Below are positions 1 to 9,600 of a stretch of 40,440 nt of DNA, piece by piece. This stretch comes from an uncultured Clostridium sp. (GTDB lineage Bacteria > Bacillota > Clostridia > Oscillospirales > Acutalibacteraceae), in assembly GCA_902471875.1 (NCBI GenBank), contig CABRLN010000020.1, forward strand, positions 1-40,440, read 5' to 3'. Numbering within the stretch: the first letter of the stretch is position 1; every line of letters begins with the position of its first letter. The notes under the pieces are model-generated. The model did no database searches. It was not told the DNA's origin and saw only the letters and a list, made by a program, of their open reading frames with translations. Position numbers and translations under genes: made by a program.

Positions 1-4
1 ACGA

Positions 5-23
5 CCAAGGTCAGTGACCTTGG
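5..23. repeat. perfect 9-bp inverted repeat, 1-nt centre
   Basis: CCAAGGTCA at 5-13 is mirrored exactly by TGACCTTGG at 15-23 around a single G. It lies at the window edge, downstream of the leftward alkD-like gene. No T-tract follows on either strand, so it is not an ordinary intrinsic terminator; a protein-binding site or the end of an element outside the window is possible. The rest of 24-141 is AT-rich and shows nothing I can name. Confidence 0.5.
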
Positions 24-141
24 ATCCAAGTTAGTAACAGTACATTCTCTGGTTAGTTCTAGTTAAAGTTTTTTCTTCTGCTTGTTTTTTATTAGTCCGC
101 TAAATCATAATTTATTTTAGTTTAAGTAAAATAAAAACTTC

Positions 142-843
142 TCACATTTTATATTGCAGAAGCATTACTTTGTCCTCATTTGTAACACGAAGACTTTCTC
201 GGCATTTTTGTATAGTCTTGTTTTGTACCCATTTTTGCAGTGATTTTTCTTTAAATAATTCAAGTGTCGACTGTGGGTATTTTATATAACATATGCTTAA
301 TGCCCAAGCTACTGCCATTTGAATGTAGTATTCACTGCGGTTTATATTTTTTAGAGACTGCAATGTAGAAGATATGTATTGATCAGAAATGAATTTTTGC
401 ATTAGCATTACTACACCAAAGCGCACTTGATATTCTCCTTGCTTATGAAGATATGGGGTAATAAACTCTCTAAAGCTGTCCAGCTTTTCTTTGGGCGGTT
501 TTATACCTCCGCAAAAAACATCACATACCGCCCAGTTATTTATTTTGGGTACAAAGTCAGATATATATCTGAGTTTTTGTTCCCAAGTACATTTTAAATA
601 ACCAATAATAATGCCTTGCAGCATAGTTTCTTCGTAATACTTGTTGCCTGCAAATTTAAAATAGCTTTCTATGCTATCACACTCTTTTAACAGCTGTTTA
701 GCTATATTTCTTAGCTTTGGAACAGAAACCCCAATAATATTATTTACATTGGGTATTAATCCGTCTTGAAAATTTTTGTATTTTTCATCTGCCAAATTTT
801 CTATATCGTTAAGAAGTTGTCTGTAATTATTCTGGGTGTACAT
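142..843 (-). CDS. AlkD-like DNA alkylation repair (HEAT-repeat) protein
   Basis: About 233 residues, the usual size of the DNA alkylation repair family (AlkC/AlkD, Pfam DNA_alkylation), which folds as HEAT-like helical repeats and excises alkylated bases from DNA in the cytoplasm. The family pattern is seen in the GVSVPKLRNIAK segment near the N-terminus, in NWAVCDVFCGG in the middle, and in the basic C-terminal stretch WVQNKTIQKCRESLRV. An upstream in-frame ATG at 855 has no ribosome site; the ATG at 843 is preceded at 4 nt by GGAGGG, so I chose 843. It stands alone, downstream of the metH terminators. The family assignment is fairly sure; activity is inferred. Confidence 0.85.
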   Translation of the reverse strand: MYTQNNYRQLLNDIENLADEKYKNFQDGLIPNVNNIIGVSVPKLRNIAKQLLKECDSIESYFKFAGNKYYEETMLQGIIIGYLKCTWEQKLRYISDFVPKINNWAVCDVFCGGIKPPKEKLDSFREFITPYLHKQGEYQVRFGVVMLMQKFISDQYISSTLQSLKNINRSEYYIQMAVAWALSICYIKYPQSTLELFKEKSLQKWVQNKTIQKCRESLRVTNEDKVMLLQYKM

Positions 844-944
844 ATGTCCCTCCATTATTGAATATATTGCTTAATATTTAATATATAGTTTTTATATTGT
901 ATGTCAAAAATTTTTCTTAATTATTTTCTTACCCATATTATAAA

Positions 945-978
945 TAAAAAAGTAACTGCTGTAAACCAAGCAGTTACT
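945..978 (-). terminator. intrinsic terminator of the metF-metH operon
   Basis: A perfect 10-bp stem (AGTAACTGCT at 951-960, AGCAGTTACT at 969-978) with an 8-nt loop is followed on the minus strand by a T run (946-950). It sits just past the end of metH. Confidence 0.8.
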
Positions 979-983
979 TAAAT

Positions 984-1013
984 CTTTTGTAAAGCTTTTA
1001 AGCTTTACAAAAG
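984..1013. terminator. 14-bp inverted repeat, second hairpin after metH
   Basis: CTTTTGTAAAGCTT (984-997) is repeated inverted at 1000-1013 with only TT between, giving a long AT-rich stem. It lies between the metH stop codon and the better terminator at 945-978, so the operon ends with two hairpins in tandem. Confidence 0.55.
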
Positions 1014-1042
1014 CCAAATATAAATAAATTTATATGACTTAA

Positions 1043-3400
1043 TTATCCTAAAACCTTTTTGGCAATATCAACACTTTCTTTGGCGTCTCTGCTGTAGTAG
1101 TCAGCACCGATTTTTTCAGCATATTCAGGTGTTAGTACGGCACCGCCTACCATTACGGTACATTCGCAGTTTTCTCTTAGAAGGGCTATGGTTTCTTCCA
1201 TGGATTTTAATGTGGTTGTCATTAGTGCTGAAAGTCCTACCAGCTTTACGTTATTTTCTACGGTTGCTTTTACAACAGCTTCATATTCAACGTCTTTACC
1301 CAAGTCAATAACAGTGTAGCCGTAATTTTCAAGCAGTACCTTTACAATGTTTTTACCAATGTCGTGAACATCGCCTTTAACGGTGGCAAGCACAATTTTA
1401 CCCTTACTTACAGGTGCAGAGTTTTCGCTTACCAGTTTTTTCTTGATAACGTCAAAGCAAGCCTGTGCAACCGTTGCTGACTGAATTAGCTGCGGTAGAA
1501 AAATTTTACCTGTCTCAAAATCAGTTCCTGCTTTATCAAGGGTAGGGATAAGATAGTTATTAATTATGTCCATAGGGGAGTTGTTTTCAAGTAGTTGCTC
1601 TGTTATTTGTGCACCCTCTTTTTTAAGTCCGTTTTCAATGGCATAGCTTAGAGAAATTTCTTTTTTGTCGGTTTGCTGAGGTTTTTTTAAGTCAGCATTG
1701 TTATAAGCCTGAATAAATTCAACAGAGTTTTTGTCGATATTTGCAAGCAAACGGTAGGCACGCACAGCACCTGTCATAGCATCAATATTAGGATTAATTA
1801 TAGGCAAATCAAGTCCCTTTTGCATTGCCATTGTAAGAAAGGTAGAGGTAACAAGCTCTCGGTTAGGCAAACCGAAAGAAATGTTAGAAACACCAAGCAC
1901 GGTTTTTACGCCAAGCTCTTTTTTTACACGCTCAAGGGCATTTAGCGTTTCAAGTACACCTTCCTGTTCGGCAGATGCTGTAAGAGTCAGACAGTCAATA
2001 TAAATATCGTTATTTTTTATTCCTAAGGCGTTTGCACGGTCAACAATCCTTTTTGCTATGACAAATCTGCCTTCGGCAGTTTTGGGAATACCGTCCTTAT
2101 CAAGTGTAAGGCCAACTACAGCAGCGCCATATTTTTTTACAAGAGGCAAAACAGTTTTTAATGATTGTTCTTCGCCGTTCACTGAGTTAACAATAGGCTT
2201 GCCGCTATAAATTCTTAAGGCACTTTCAAGTACTTTAGGAATAGTAGAATCTATTTGCAATGGAACATCAACAACGCCCTGCAAGCCCTTAATTGCCTTT
2301 ATCATCATTTCTTCTTCGTCAATTTCAGGCAGTCCTACGTTGACATCAAGAATTTCTGCCCCTGCGTGAACTTGCTCAATGCCCTGTGTAAGAATATAGT
2401 CTAGATTGTTGCTGCGCAAGGCTTCTTTAAAAAGCTTTTTTCCGGTTGGGTTAATTCGTTCACCTATTATTCTTGGCTGGTTAATTATAACTGTTTTACT
2501 GGCAGAGCATACAGCAGCTGGAACCTCAACAGTTCTTTTTGCGGGCTTAACGTTTTTAAGAGCCTTGCACATTTTTTCAATGTATTCCGGAGTTGTACCA
2601 CAGCAGCCGCCTAAAATTGTTGCACCTATTGGTACAATATCGTCTGCCATGCTTTTTGCAAAGCCGTCAGGTAACAGGTCATAATCACCTGTTGCAGGGT
2701 CAGGCAAGCCTGCATTTGGTTTTACCACTATAGGCAGGCTTGTCCATTTGGCAAGTTCCTCTACGACGCTCTTTAGCTGAACAGGACCTAACGAGCAGTT
2801 TACTCCAATAGCGTCAACTCCCAAGCCTTGTAGTGTAAGCGCCATTGCACTTATACTGCATCCTGTAAAAGTACGCATATTTTCTTCAAAGGTCATTGTA
2901 CAAACAACAGGCTTTGTGCTGTTTTCTTTAGCGGCAAGTACGCCTGCTTTAAGCTCGCAAAGGTCTGTCATAGTTTCAAACACAATTAAGTCTGCGTTTT
3001 TGCCTGCAATAATTATCTCTTTATAAATTTCGTAAGCCTCGTCAAAAGACATACTGCCTGTTGGTTCCATTAGCTGACCGATAGGGCCAATGTCAAGGGC
3101 TGCAAGTGCATTTGTACCTTTTGCTGCTTCTTTTGCAACAGCTACACTTGCTGAAACAACTTCATTTACGGTGTAACCACATGCAGAAAGTTTGTAGCTG
3201 TTAGCTCCAAAGGTATTTGTGTAAATTACCATAGCACCTGCACTTATATATGATGAATGAATTTCTTTTACAATTTCAGGGTGGGTAATGCTTAAAACCT
3301 CAGGACATTCGCCTGCTTTCAAGCCTTTTGCCTGAAGCTGTGTGCCCATAGCACCGTCAAAAATTATAAAATCGTTTTCTTTTAACAATTTATTGAACAC
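1043..3400 (-). CDS. metH: cobalamin-dependent methionine synthase, short form without activation domain
   Basis: Transfers the methyl group of 5-methyltetrahydrofolate to homocysteine through methylcobalamin in the cytoplasm. At 785 residues it carries three of the four MetH modules. They are a homocysteine S-methyltransferase domain (about 1-290, zinc cysteines C202 and the GGCCG pair C266/C267), a pterin-binding domain starting at IIGERINPTG (about 310-570), and a cobalamin cap and Rossmann domain (about 580-785, D677-x-H679-xx-G682, H679 being the expected cobalt ligand). The adenosylmethionine activation domain of E. coli MetH (about 1200 residues) is missing and is encoded by the upstream gene. 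The start is GTG at 3400, behind GGTAGG, and overlaps the stop of that upstream gene by 11 nt. Last gene of the operon metF, activation protein, metH. Confidence 0.95.
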   Translation of the reverse strand: MFNKLLKENDFIIFDGAMGTQLQAKGLKAGECPEVLSITHPEIVKEIHSSYISAGAMVIYTNTFGANSYKLSACGYTVNEVVSASVAVAKEAAKGTNALAALDIGPIGQLMEPTGSMSFDEAYEIYKEIIIAGKNADLIVFETMTDLCELKAGVLAAKENSTKPVVCTMTFEENMRTFTGCSISAMALTLQGLGVDAIGVNCSLGPVQLKSVVEELAKWTSLPIVVKPNAGLPDPATGDYDLLPDGFAKSMADDIVPIGATILGGCCGTTPEYIEKMCKALKNVKPAKRTVEVPAAVCSASKTVIINQPRIIGERINPTGKKLFKEALRSNNLDYILTQGIEQVHAGAEILDVNVGLPEIDEEEMMIKAIKGLQGVVDVPLQIDSTIPKVLESALRIYSGKPIVNSVNGEEQSLKTVLPLVKKYGAAVVGLTLDKDGIPKTAEGRFVIAKRIVDRANALGIKNNDIYIDCLTLTASAEQEGVLETLNALERVKKELGVKTVLGVSNISFGLPNRELVTSTFLTMAMQKGLDLPIINPNIDAMTGAVRAYRLLANIDKNSVEFIQAYNNADLKKPQQTDKKEISLSYAIENGLKKEGAQITEQLLENNSPMDIINNYLIPTLDKAGTDFETGKIFLPQLIQSATVAQACFDVIKKKLVSENSAPVSKGKIVLATVKGDVHDIGKNIVKVLLENYGYTVIDLGKDVEYEAVVKATVENNVKLVGLSALMTTTLKSMEETIALLRENCECTVMVGGAVLTPEYAEKIGADYYSRDAKESVDIAKKVLG

Positions 3401-4064
3401 AGTGGTTACCTACCTTTCTGTATTGACAAGTATCTTTAAGATTACAATTTAAACAGCCTCGTTTTGCCGGTGCCACAGGGGAGTGCGACAAGCCGATTAT
3501 AGCTGTAACAGATTTTATTGGAGTAAGAGTCATACTGCCAGACGTGCATAAGCCTATTTTACGAGGGGCGTCAAGGATTGTTAAAATCTCATTTTGTAGA
3601 TTAATTGACAAATCTCCGTAGCCCGGACTGTAACGCCAGGTTTTGTAGCAGTTACTAAGGGTTTGGTAAATTTCTTCTTCTGCCTTGTCGCATACCTGTT
3701 CAATTGCTACACTTGAAAGACTGTTTATAATAATAGCTTTAGTCATGTCCTCTAGCTGTGCGGTACGTATAAGAGCATCTATTTTGCCTGACAAAGTAGC
3801 ACACATAAGAACAATACCATAGCAGTTTTCCAAATGCCTTTTAATGTCATTGCCTGTAAGTAAAAGTTTCGTATTTAGCACCTGTATGCCGTTGGGGATT
3901 TCTTTTATATCAAACACACCGTAACGGTAACGTGGAACACTGTTTTGAATAACCAGCTTTTCACATTCTTTCATCATTTCTTTTGTACGAGGGTCTGCCA
4001 TGCCTTTTTTTACACCCATATATCGCAGAGCTTCGTCATAATTGAGGTCTGTAAGCTGTATCAA
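3390..4064 (-). CDS. free-standing MetH activation-domain protein
   Basis: About 224 residues resembling the C-terminal, AdoMet-binding reactivation domain of MetH (vitamin B12-dependent methionine synthase activation domain). The recognisable parts are a mid-protein CDKAEEEI segment, the CTSGSMTLTPIKSV segment and a C-terminal cysteine cluster (CLNCNLKDTC). It probably binds MetH in trans and re-methylates inactive cob(II)alamin, since the partner gene directly downstream lacks this domain. An open frame runs up to 4136, but the extra N-terminus is hydrophobic and unlike the family. A TTG at 4062-4064 preceded by AAAGGA at 9 nt gives the expected N-terminus (MIQLTDLN), so I place the start there. 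Overlaps metH by 11 nt, suggesting translational coupling. Confidence 0.85.
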   Translation of the reverse strand: MIQLTDLNYDEALRYMGVKKGMADPRTKEMMKECEKLVIQNSVPRYRYGVFDIKEIPNGIQVLNTKLLLTGNDIKRHLENCYGIVLMCATLSGKIDALIRTAQLEDMTKAIIINSLSSVAIEQVCDKAEEEIYQTLSNCYKTWRYSPGYGDLSINLQNEILTILDAPRKIGLCTSGSMTLTPIKSVTAIIGLSHSPVAPAKRGCLNCNLKDTCQYRKVGNHCVQ

Positions 4065-4177
4065 AATTTCACATCCTTTTGAATTATATACCAAAAGTAA
4101 TTTATAGCACAGAATAGCACAAAATTTATGGTACAAGCTGTTATTACCGTGCTATAAAAAGCCAATAGCCACTGCTA

Positions 4178-5044
4178 TTATAAAAGTGATTTTATGTTTT
4201 TTGCAATTTTTGTTGCTACGTAAGGGTTATTCATTGTATAAAGATGAATGCCCTGTACACCGTTTGCTATAAGGTCAACTATTTGGTTTACGGCATAGGC
4301 AATGCCTGCATCACGCATTGCTTCAGGATTATTGCCATATTTTTGCATCATCATAGAAAATTTTCGTGGCAATGAAGCACCGCACATATCAACCATTCTT
4401 TGAATTTGCTTACTGCTGGTAACAGGCATAATTCCTGCTTGTATTGGTACATTAATACCTGCAATTCTTGCTCTTTCTATAAAACGGTAAAAGGCGTCGT
4501 TATCAAAAAATAATTGTGACACTAAAAAGTCTGCGCCGGCATCTACTTTCTTTTTAAGATTAAGTACATCGTCGATTTCGTTTTCTGATTCAACATGAAT
4601 TTCAGGATAGCAGGCACCACTTACCCCCATATCCGGGTAATTGTTTTTAATGTACGATACCAAATCGCTTGCATAGGTGAAATCGTTCTTAGGGAGAATA
4701 TCCGGATTTTTGTCACCCCTTAATGCAAGTATGTTTTCAACGCCTGCTGTTTTAAATTCTTTAATTGCATTGTCTATATCATGAACATCATTAGTTAAGC
4801 AGGTAAGGTGAGCAACAGACTCAACGTTATGCATATTTTTAATGATTGAGGCTATTTTACAGCAATGCTCTGTGTTTCCGCCTCCGCCCGCACTGTAAGT
4901 AACACTTATATAGTCGGGTTGTATATCTGTAAGCTTATCAAGTGTTTCGTAAATAGTGTCAATATTGTCAGCAAACTTTTTTGGAGGAAAAACTTCCAGT
5001 GAAAAAAGAACCTTGTTTTCTTTAAATTTATCAATGACTTTCAT
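4178..5044 (-). CDS. metF: 5,10-methylenetetrahydrofolate reductase
   Basis: Reduces methylenetetrahydrofolate to methyltetrahydrofolate, the methyl donor for the methionine synthase encoded two genes downstream. The 288-residue length and the TIM-barrel landmarks fit MetF: SLEVFPPK near the N-terminus, ISVTYSAGGGG, NILALRGDKN, FLVSQLFFDN, and PIQAGIMPV. It is an FAD-dependent cytoplasmic enzyme. The ATG at 5044 follows AGGAGT at 6 nt. First gene of the leftward methionine operon; the 113-nt gap before the next start holds no convincing terminator. No S-box or T-box leader is visible in the 80 nt upstream. Confidence 0.95.
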   Translation of the reverse strand: MKVIDKFKENKVLFSLEVFPPKKFADNIDTIYETLDKLTDIQPDYISVTYSAGGGGNTEHCCKIASIIKNMHNVESVAHLTCLTNDVHDIDNAIKEFKTAGVENILALRGDKNPDILPKNDFTYASDLVSYIKNNYPDMGVSGACYPEIHVESENEIDDVLNLKKKVDAGADFLVSQLFFDNDAFYRFIERARIAGINVPIQAGIMPVTSSKQIQRMVDMCGASLPRKFSMMMQKYGNNPEAMRDAGIAYAVNQIVDLIANGVQGIHLYTMNNPYVATKIAKNIKSLL

Positions 5045-5071
5045 TTTATACTCCTTTCATTTTTAAGCAAA

Positions 5072-5098
5072 CAGGGACGATGTAGGTAATCGTCCCTG
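5072..5098 (-). terminator. probable terminator between the Tim44-like gene and metF
   Basis: A perfect 10-bp stem (CAGGGACGAT 5072-5081, ATCGTCCCTG 5089-5098) with a 7-nt loop lies between two minus-strand genes. The following minus-strand sequence (TTTGCTTAAAA) is only moderately T-rich, so partial read-through into metF is possible. Confidence 0.6.
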
Positions 5099-5127
5099 CT
5101 AATTTTCATTAATATATTATTGCAATT

Positions 5128-6144
5128 TTATATATTACCATTGCTGTTATTATTGTTTTCAGGTGTTTCGCTTATAATTACTCCGCTTTCGTTTATTGAC
5201 AAGCCCGGACGAAGTGCGTCCATTTCTGCAAGTACCCAGTCAAATTCACCGTTTGTAACAATACAACCGCAGTAATCACATTGTCCTGCGCTTGAAATAG
5301 CCTCAAGCGGTGCGCCGCAGTGAGGGCAAATATTTGCTTTTGTATTATCCTTAACGGCTGTTTTAACACCTTTTTTACGCATATAAGTCATCAAGTAGTC
5401 AATGTAACAGTATTTATCCTTACTACCCTTAATAACATTGCCTGTGTTTTCGTCAACAATATAATCTATCATACGGGTTGACAAATAAATTGTTAGATAT
5501 TCGTACTGATTATCTCGTCTATATAAATGCAGGTAAGCATCACTTATGTTAATATTCTCAATATAGTTTATACGTCTTAATTTTATATATTCGTTTAGTT
5601 GAAGTTCATGTTGATTGAATAACTCTTCTTTTTCAAAAGGCCTTATTTTGCTCCAGTCGCGGTCGGTCCAAGCTTGTTGAAGAATAATAAAGTTTTCTTT
5701 TGCCCATGCAACAAACTTAATGTCGCTAAAGTCAGGGTCAATTTTGTTAATAGCAAGCAAAATTTGAGATTGATGGTTGCCCGGCTTTGCAACACGCAAA
5801 GGTTTTGCAGTACCGGTAGTTCCAGTTGTACTCTTGCCTTTTTTCATCATCACAATTACAATTAATATTATTACTATTAAAACAGGAACAATACCAAATC
5901 CGCTTAATCCGTTTAGTGACGAAGATGAGCCTGAACTGCTGTAGTCATAGTTGTTGTTGTTGTCAAAGTTAAAGCTGTCACCGCCACCGCTGTAGTCGTA
6001 TCCGCCGTCGTAACTGCCATAATCATTATAATTGCCTACGTCCCATTTGTTGATGTAAGCGGTTGAGTTTATACTGAACATTCCACCAAGGCAGAGCAGC
6101 ATACATAACATCGTTGAAATGATAATTAAAATTTTTTTTCTCAT
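5128..6144 (-). CDS. Tim44-like domain membrane protein with C-terminal zinc ribbon
   Basis: 338 residues. In order: a hydrophobic N-terminal signal or anchor (about 1-28), a low-complexity Gly/Asn/Tyr/Ser stretch (about 30-80), a transmembrane helix rich in Val and Ile (about 84-100, ending MMKKGK), a globular Tim44-like domain (about 130-270, with FVAWAKENFIILQQAW and the following D-W-S motif), and a zinc ribbon CPHCGAPL...CDYCGC near 275-295. Tim44-like proteins of this layout are common and uncharacterised in Firmicutes; the domain would lie in the cytoplasm or at the membrane face. ATG at 6144 follows GGTGA. The flanking genes do not suggest a role. Confidence 0.75.
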   Translation of the reverse strand: MRKKILIIISTMLCMLLCLGGMFSINSTAYINKWDVGNYNDYGSYDGGYDYSGGGDSFNFDNNNNYDYSSSGSSSSLNGLSGFGIVPVLIVIILIVIVMMKKGKSTTGTTGTAKPLRVAKPGNHQSQILLAINKIDPDFSDIKFVAWAKENFIILQQAWTDRDWSKIRPFEKEELFNQHELQLNEYIKLRRINYIENINISDAYLHLYRRDNQYEYLTIYLSTRMIDYIVDENTGNVIKGSKDKYCYIDYLMTYMRKKGVKTAVKDNTKANICPHCGAPLEAISSAGQCDYCGCIVTNGEFDWVLAEMDALRPGLSINESGVIISETPENNNNSNGNI

Positions 6145-6671
6145 TAGTAAATCACCATTAAAATATATCTAAGGCAGGATTTGCTTAATTATAACAAAGA
6201 TAAAACTCCTGCATTAATTTGTCTGTAAAAATTTTAAGTAAATTATATCACATATATTTTTTCATTTCAACGACTTTTGTCATTCTTTGACATTCTCTTT
6301 TCCTTATATATGATTTCTTATTTATAAATTAGTATATCAAAATAGTCGAATTTATTGCTTGTTTTATAATACGAATACTTTAATAATATCTGCAAATATT
6401 CCTATGCAAAAATTGAAAACAGTATACCATGTATATTTGTTATGCAGCATTAACAGTTCTAAATGTGCAAAAATTAAATTCGCTTACATACAATATGTTG
6501 TATTATTTTATTTATTAACAAAAAAAAATATTTTGAATTTTCTAATTGCAAAAATTTTCTATGTAATATGTACAAAATTAACAATTTAACTTCTGCGAAA
6601 AAATCAATATAAAAAAAATGCTCTTTGTGGTATAATTTGTCGTGATGAAATATAAGAAGGAGGAGACTAAA
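6145..6671. other. divergent intergenic region upstream of the amylase
   Basis: About 530 nt of very AT-rich DNA between the leftward Tim44-like gene and the rightward amylase. It should hold both promoters. GCAGGA and TCCTGC arms (around 6174 and 6209) flank a possible minus-strand -10. A plus-strand frame at 6359-6589 has no ribosome site and low-complexity composition, and I do not regard it as a gene. Confidence 0.5.
6628..6636 (+). promoter_or_regulatory. extended -10 promoter of the amylase gene
   Basis: TGGTATAAT is a perfect extended -10 element (TG-n-TATAAT). No good -35 lies 17 nt upstream. Transcription would start near 6643, leaving a leader of about 30 nt with AAGGAGGAG before the ATG at 6672. 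Confidence 0.6.
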
Positions 6672-9600
6672 ATGTTTCTTAACAAAAACACAGTAGGCAG
6701 AAGAGCTTTAAGTGTTATGCTTACTGCTGCAATGGTTGCTTCTGTAGCTGTAACTACAGCTGTCAGTTCATCTGCTACTACTACTCAGGTAGAAGGTTCA
6801 GCTGCTACGGCAACTACAGCAACAAGCTCTGTAAACCAATATGGTTTGGTTGATAACATTCAGCAGGGACAGATTCTGCAATGTTTCAACTGGTCGTACA
6901 ATGATATGAAGAACAATATGCAGAAAATTGCAGAGCAAGGATTTTCTGCTATTCAGACTTCACCTATTCAGGAAACAAAGGAAAATACAAAAGGTGTAAA
7001 TACCAGAAACTGGTGGGTATTTTATCAGCCTACTTATTTCCGCATTGACAATACTGGTCAAAATGCTTTAGGTACAAAGGCTGAATTTAAGGAAATGTGT
7101 GATGAAGCGCATAAATATGGCGTAAAGGTTATTGTTGATGCAGTTTTAAATCACACAGCTAACCAAACAAAGAATAACATTTCAGATAAGGTTGACCCTG
7201 ACCTTAAAAACGATGGCTCATGTTGGCATGATATTTCAAAGAACAGCTGGTATGAAAGCCGTTACGATATTACACAATACTGTATGGATGGTATTCCGGA
7301 TTTAAATACAGGTAATTCAAAGGTACAAAATAAGGCTATTGGTTTTCTTAAAGAATGTATAGATTGCGGTGTTGACGGATTCCGTTTTGACGGTGCAAAG
7401 CATATTGAATTACCTGATGATACAGGATTTTCAAGTCAATTTTGGCCTAATGTTTTAGGTGAAGCAACAAGATATGGTCAAAGCAAGGGCAAGTCAATTT
7501 ACTATTACGGTGAAATTCTTGATGGTCCTACAGGTTCAAACGATGGCGGCAATGCTTCAAGAGCTATTTCTACTTATACATCGTATATGAGCGTAACAGC
7601 TAACAATGTTTCAAATGACATCCGTAACAAAGTTGCATCAGGTAATGCAGCCGGTGCATCAAGATCAGACTTTTCTTATGATAATGGAGGAGCTCCTGCA
7701 GCAAACAAGGCTGTGCTTTGGAATGAATCTCATGATACATGGGCTCATACAAAAGGTGTTACATCAGGTGGCGTAAGTACAAAGGTTATTAAGCAAACAT
7801 GGGCTGTAGTTGGTACTAGAAACGAAGCCTGTGGTATGTTCCTTGCACGTCCTTCAGGTTCAAATGAAGGAAATTCAAGCACAACTCTGGGTAAAGCAGA
7901 AACAAACACAGGTTGGGCAGACGCTGAGGTTAAAGCAATAAACCAATTTAAAAATTCTATGGTAGGACAATCTGAGTATCTTTCTGCATCTGGCTCTATA
8001 TTCTATAATGAAAGAGGAACAAGCGGTGTTGTTCTTGTAAACTGTAATGGCGGTTCACAGCAGGTTAATGTTAGTGCTAAAAAAATGGCAGCCGGTACAT
8101 ATAAAGATCAGATTACAGGTAACACATTTACAGTTTCAGGCGGACAGATAAGCGGTCAAATTGGAGACTCAGGTATTGCTGTTGTTTACAACGCTGTACC
8201 ACAATCAGGTATGTCTGCTACACCTGGTACTAAGGGTGGTACTTATAAGTATAAGACAGATACTTTAACAGTTAAATTAAATGCAACAAATATTACTAAT
8301 GCAAAATATTCACTTGACGGTGGAGCTGCTACATCTTTTACAGATGGTCAGACAATTACAGTAGGTGAGGGTAAGGCTTATGAAACAACACAGACTCTTA
8401 CTCTTACAGGTACAAATTCATCTGGAACATCTGTTTCTGAAACATATACATACCTAAAGTCAAATAAAGGTGTAACTGTTTATTTTGACAACAATTCATA
8501 CAACTGGGGTAGTGTTTATGCTTACATCTATAACGGTGAAGGAGAAACAGCTCAGGAATTTCAGGCATGGCCTGGTGTACAGTTAACAAATAAATCATCA
8601 AAGAGCGGTTATTACTATTATGACTTGCCGGATGGATATGATAGCGCAAGAATTATGTGGTCAGATGGTAATAATGATCCTTCTAAGCGATATCCTGCAG
8701 CGTTACAGCCTGGTTTAGAAATTGCAGGTTTATCTCATTTATTTACTTCCGGTAATACTTGGAAGGAATATAGCGAAACTGAGCAACCAACCACTCCAAC
8801 CACTCCAACTACTCCAACCACCCCAACAACACCAACAACACCAACCACCCCTCAAGATGGTTATATGATTGGTGATGTAAACAGTGATCTTAAGATTAAT
8901 CTGAAAGATGCTTCAATAATGCAAAAACATATTCTTGGAATGGTAACATTGACATCTACACAGCAAAAAGCAGGCGATGTTAATGGTGACGGTAACATTA
9001 CAATAGTTGATGTTGTTGCAGTTTTAAGATATATAGTAGGCTATCCTGATTCTTATAAAATTGGTACTATTGTTGGTGAATATCCAACCACCCCAACTAC
9101 TCCAACAACACCAACCACTCCAACAACACCTACAAGTCCAACAGTTCCAACACAGCCAGGAAGCAATGTAGTTTATTATAACGATGCAGCTGTTAACGCA
9201 GGTAACGAAAGATATGCAATTTGGACATGGAGTAATGATAGTGACGGTAAGTGGATTGATATGGTAAGTGCAGGTGATCACCTGTACAAGGCAACACTGC
9301 CGAACGGCTATACAAATCTTATCTTTGTAAGAATGAACGGTGCTACTACAGAAAACAACTGGAATAATAAATGGAATCAGACTGGCGACCTAACATATAA
9401 CAGCAGTACACCATTGTTTACAGCTACAGGCTGGGGCATTGATGGTAACTGGTCTGCTTACAGCGGCGGCGAAGACCCAACAACCCCAACTACTCCAACA
9501 ACTCCAACACAGCCGGGAAGTAACGTAGTTTACTATAATGATGCAGCTGTTAATGCAGGTAACGAAAGATATGCAATTTGGGCATGGAGTAACGGCAGTG

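Noticed and set aside
6359..6589. 76-codon open frame upstream of the amylase
   Set aside because: Low-complexity Ile/Lys/Tyr composition, no ribosome site, lies in a promoter region.
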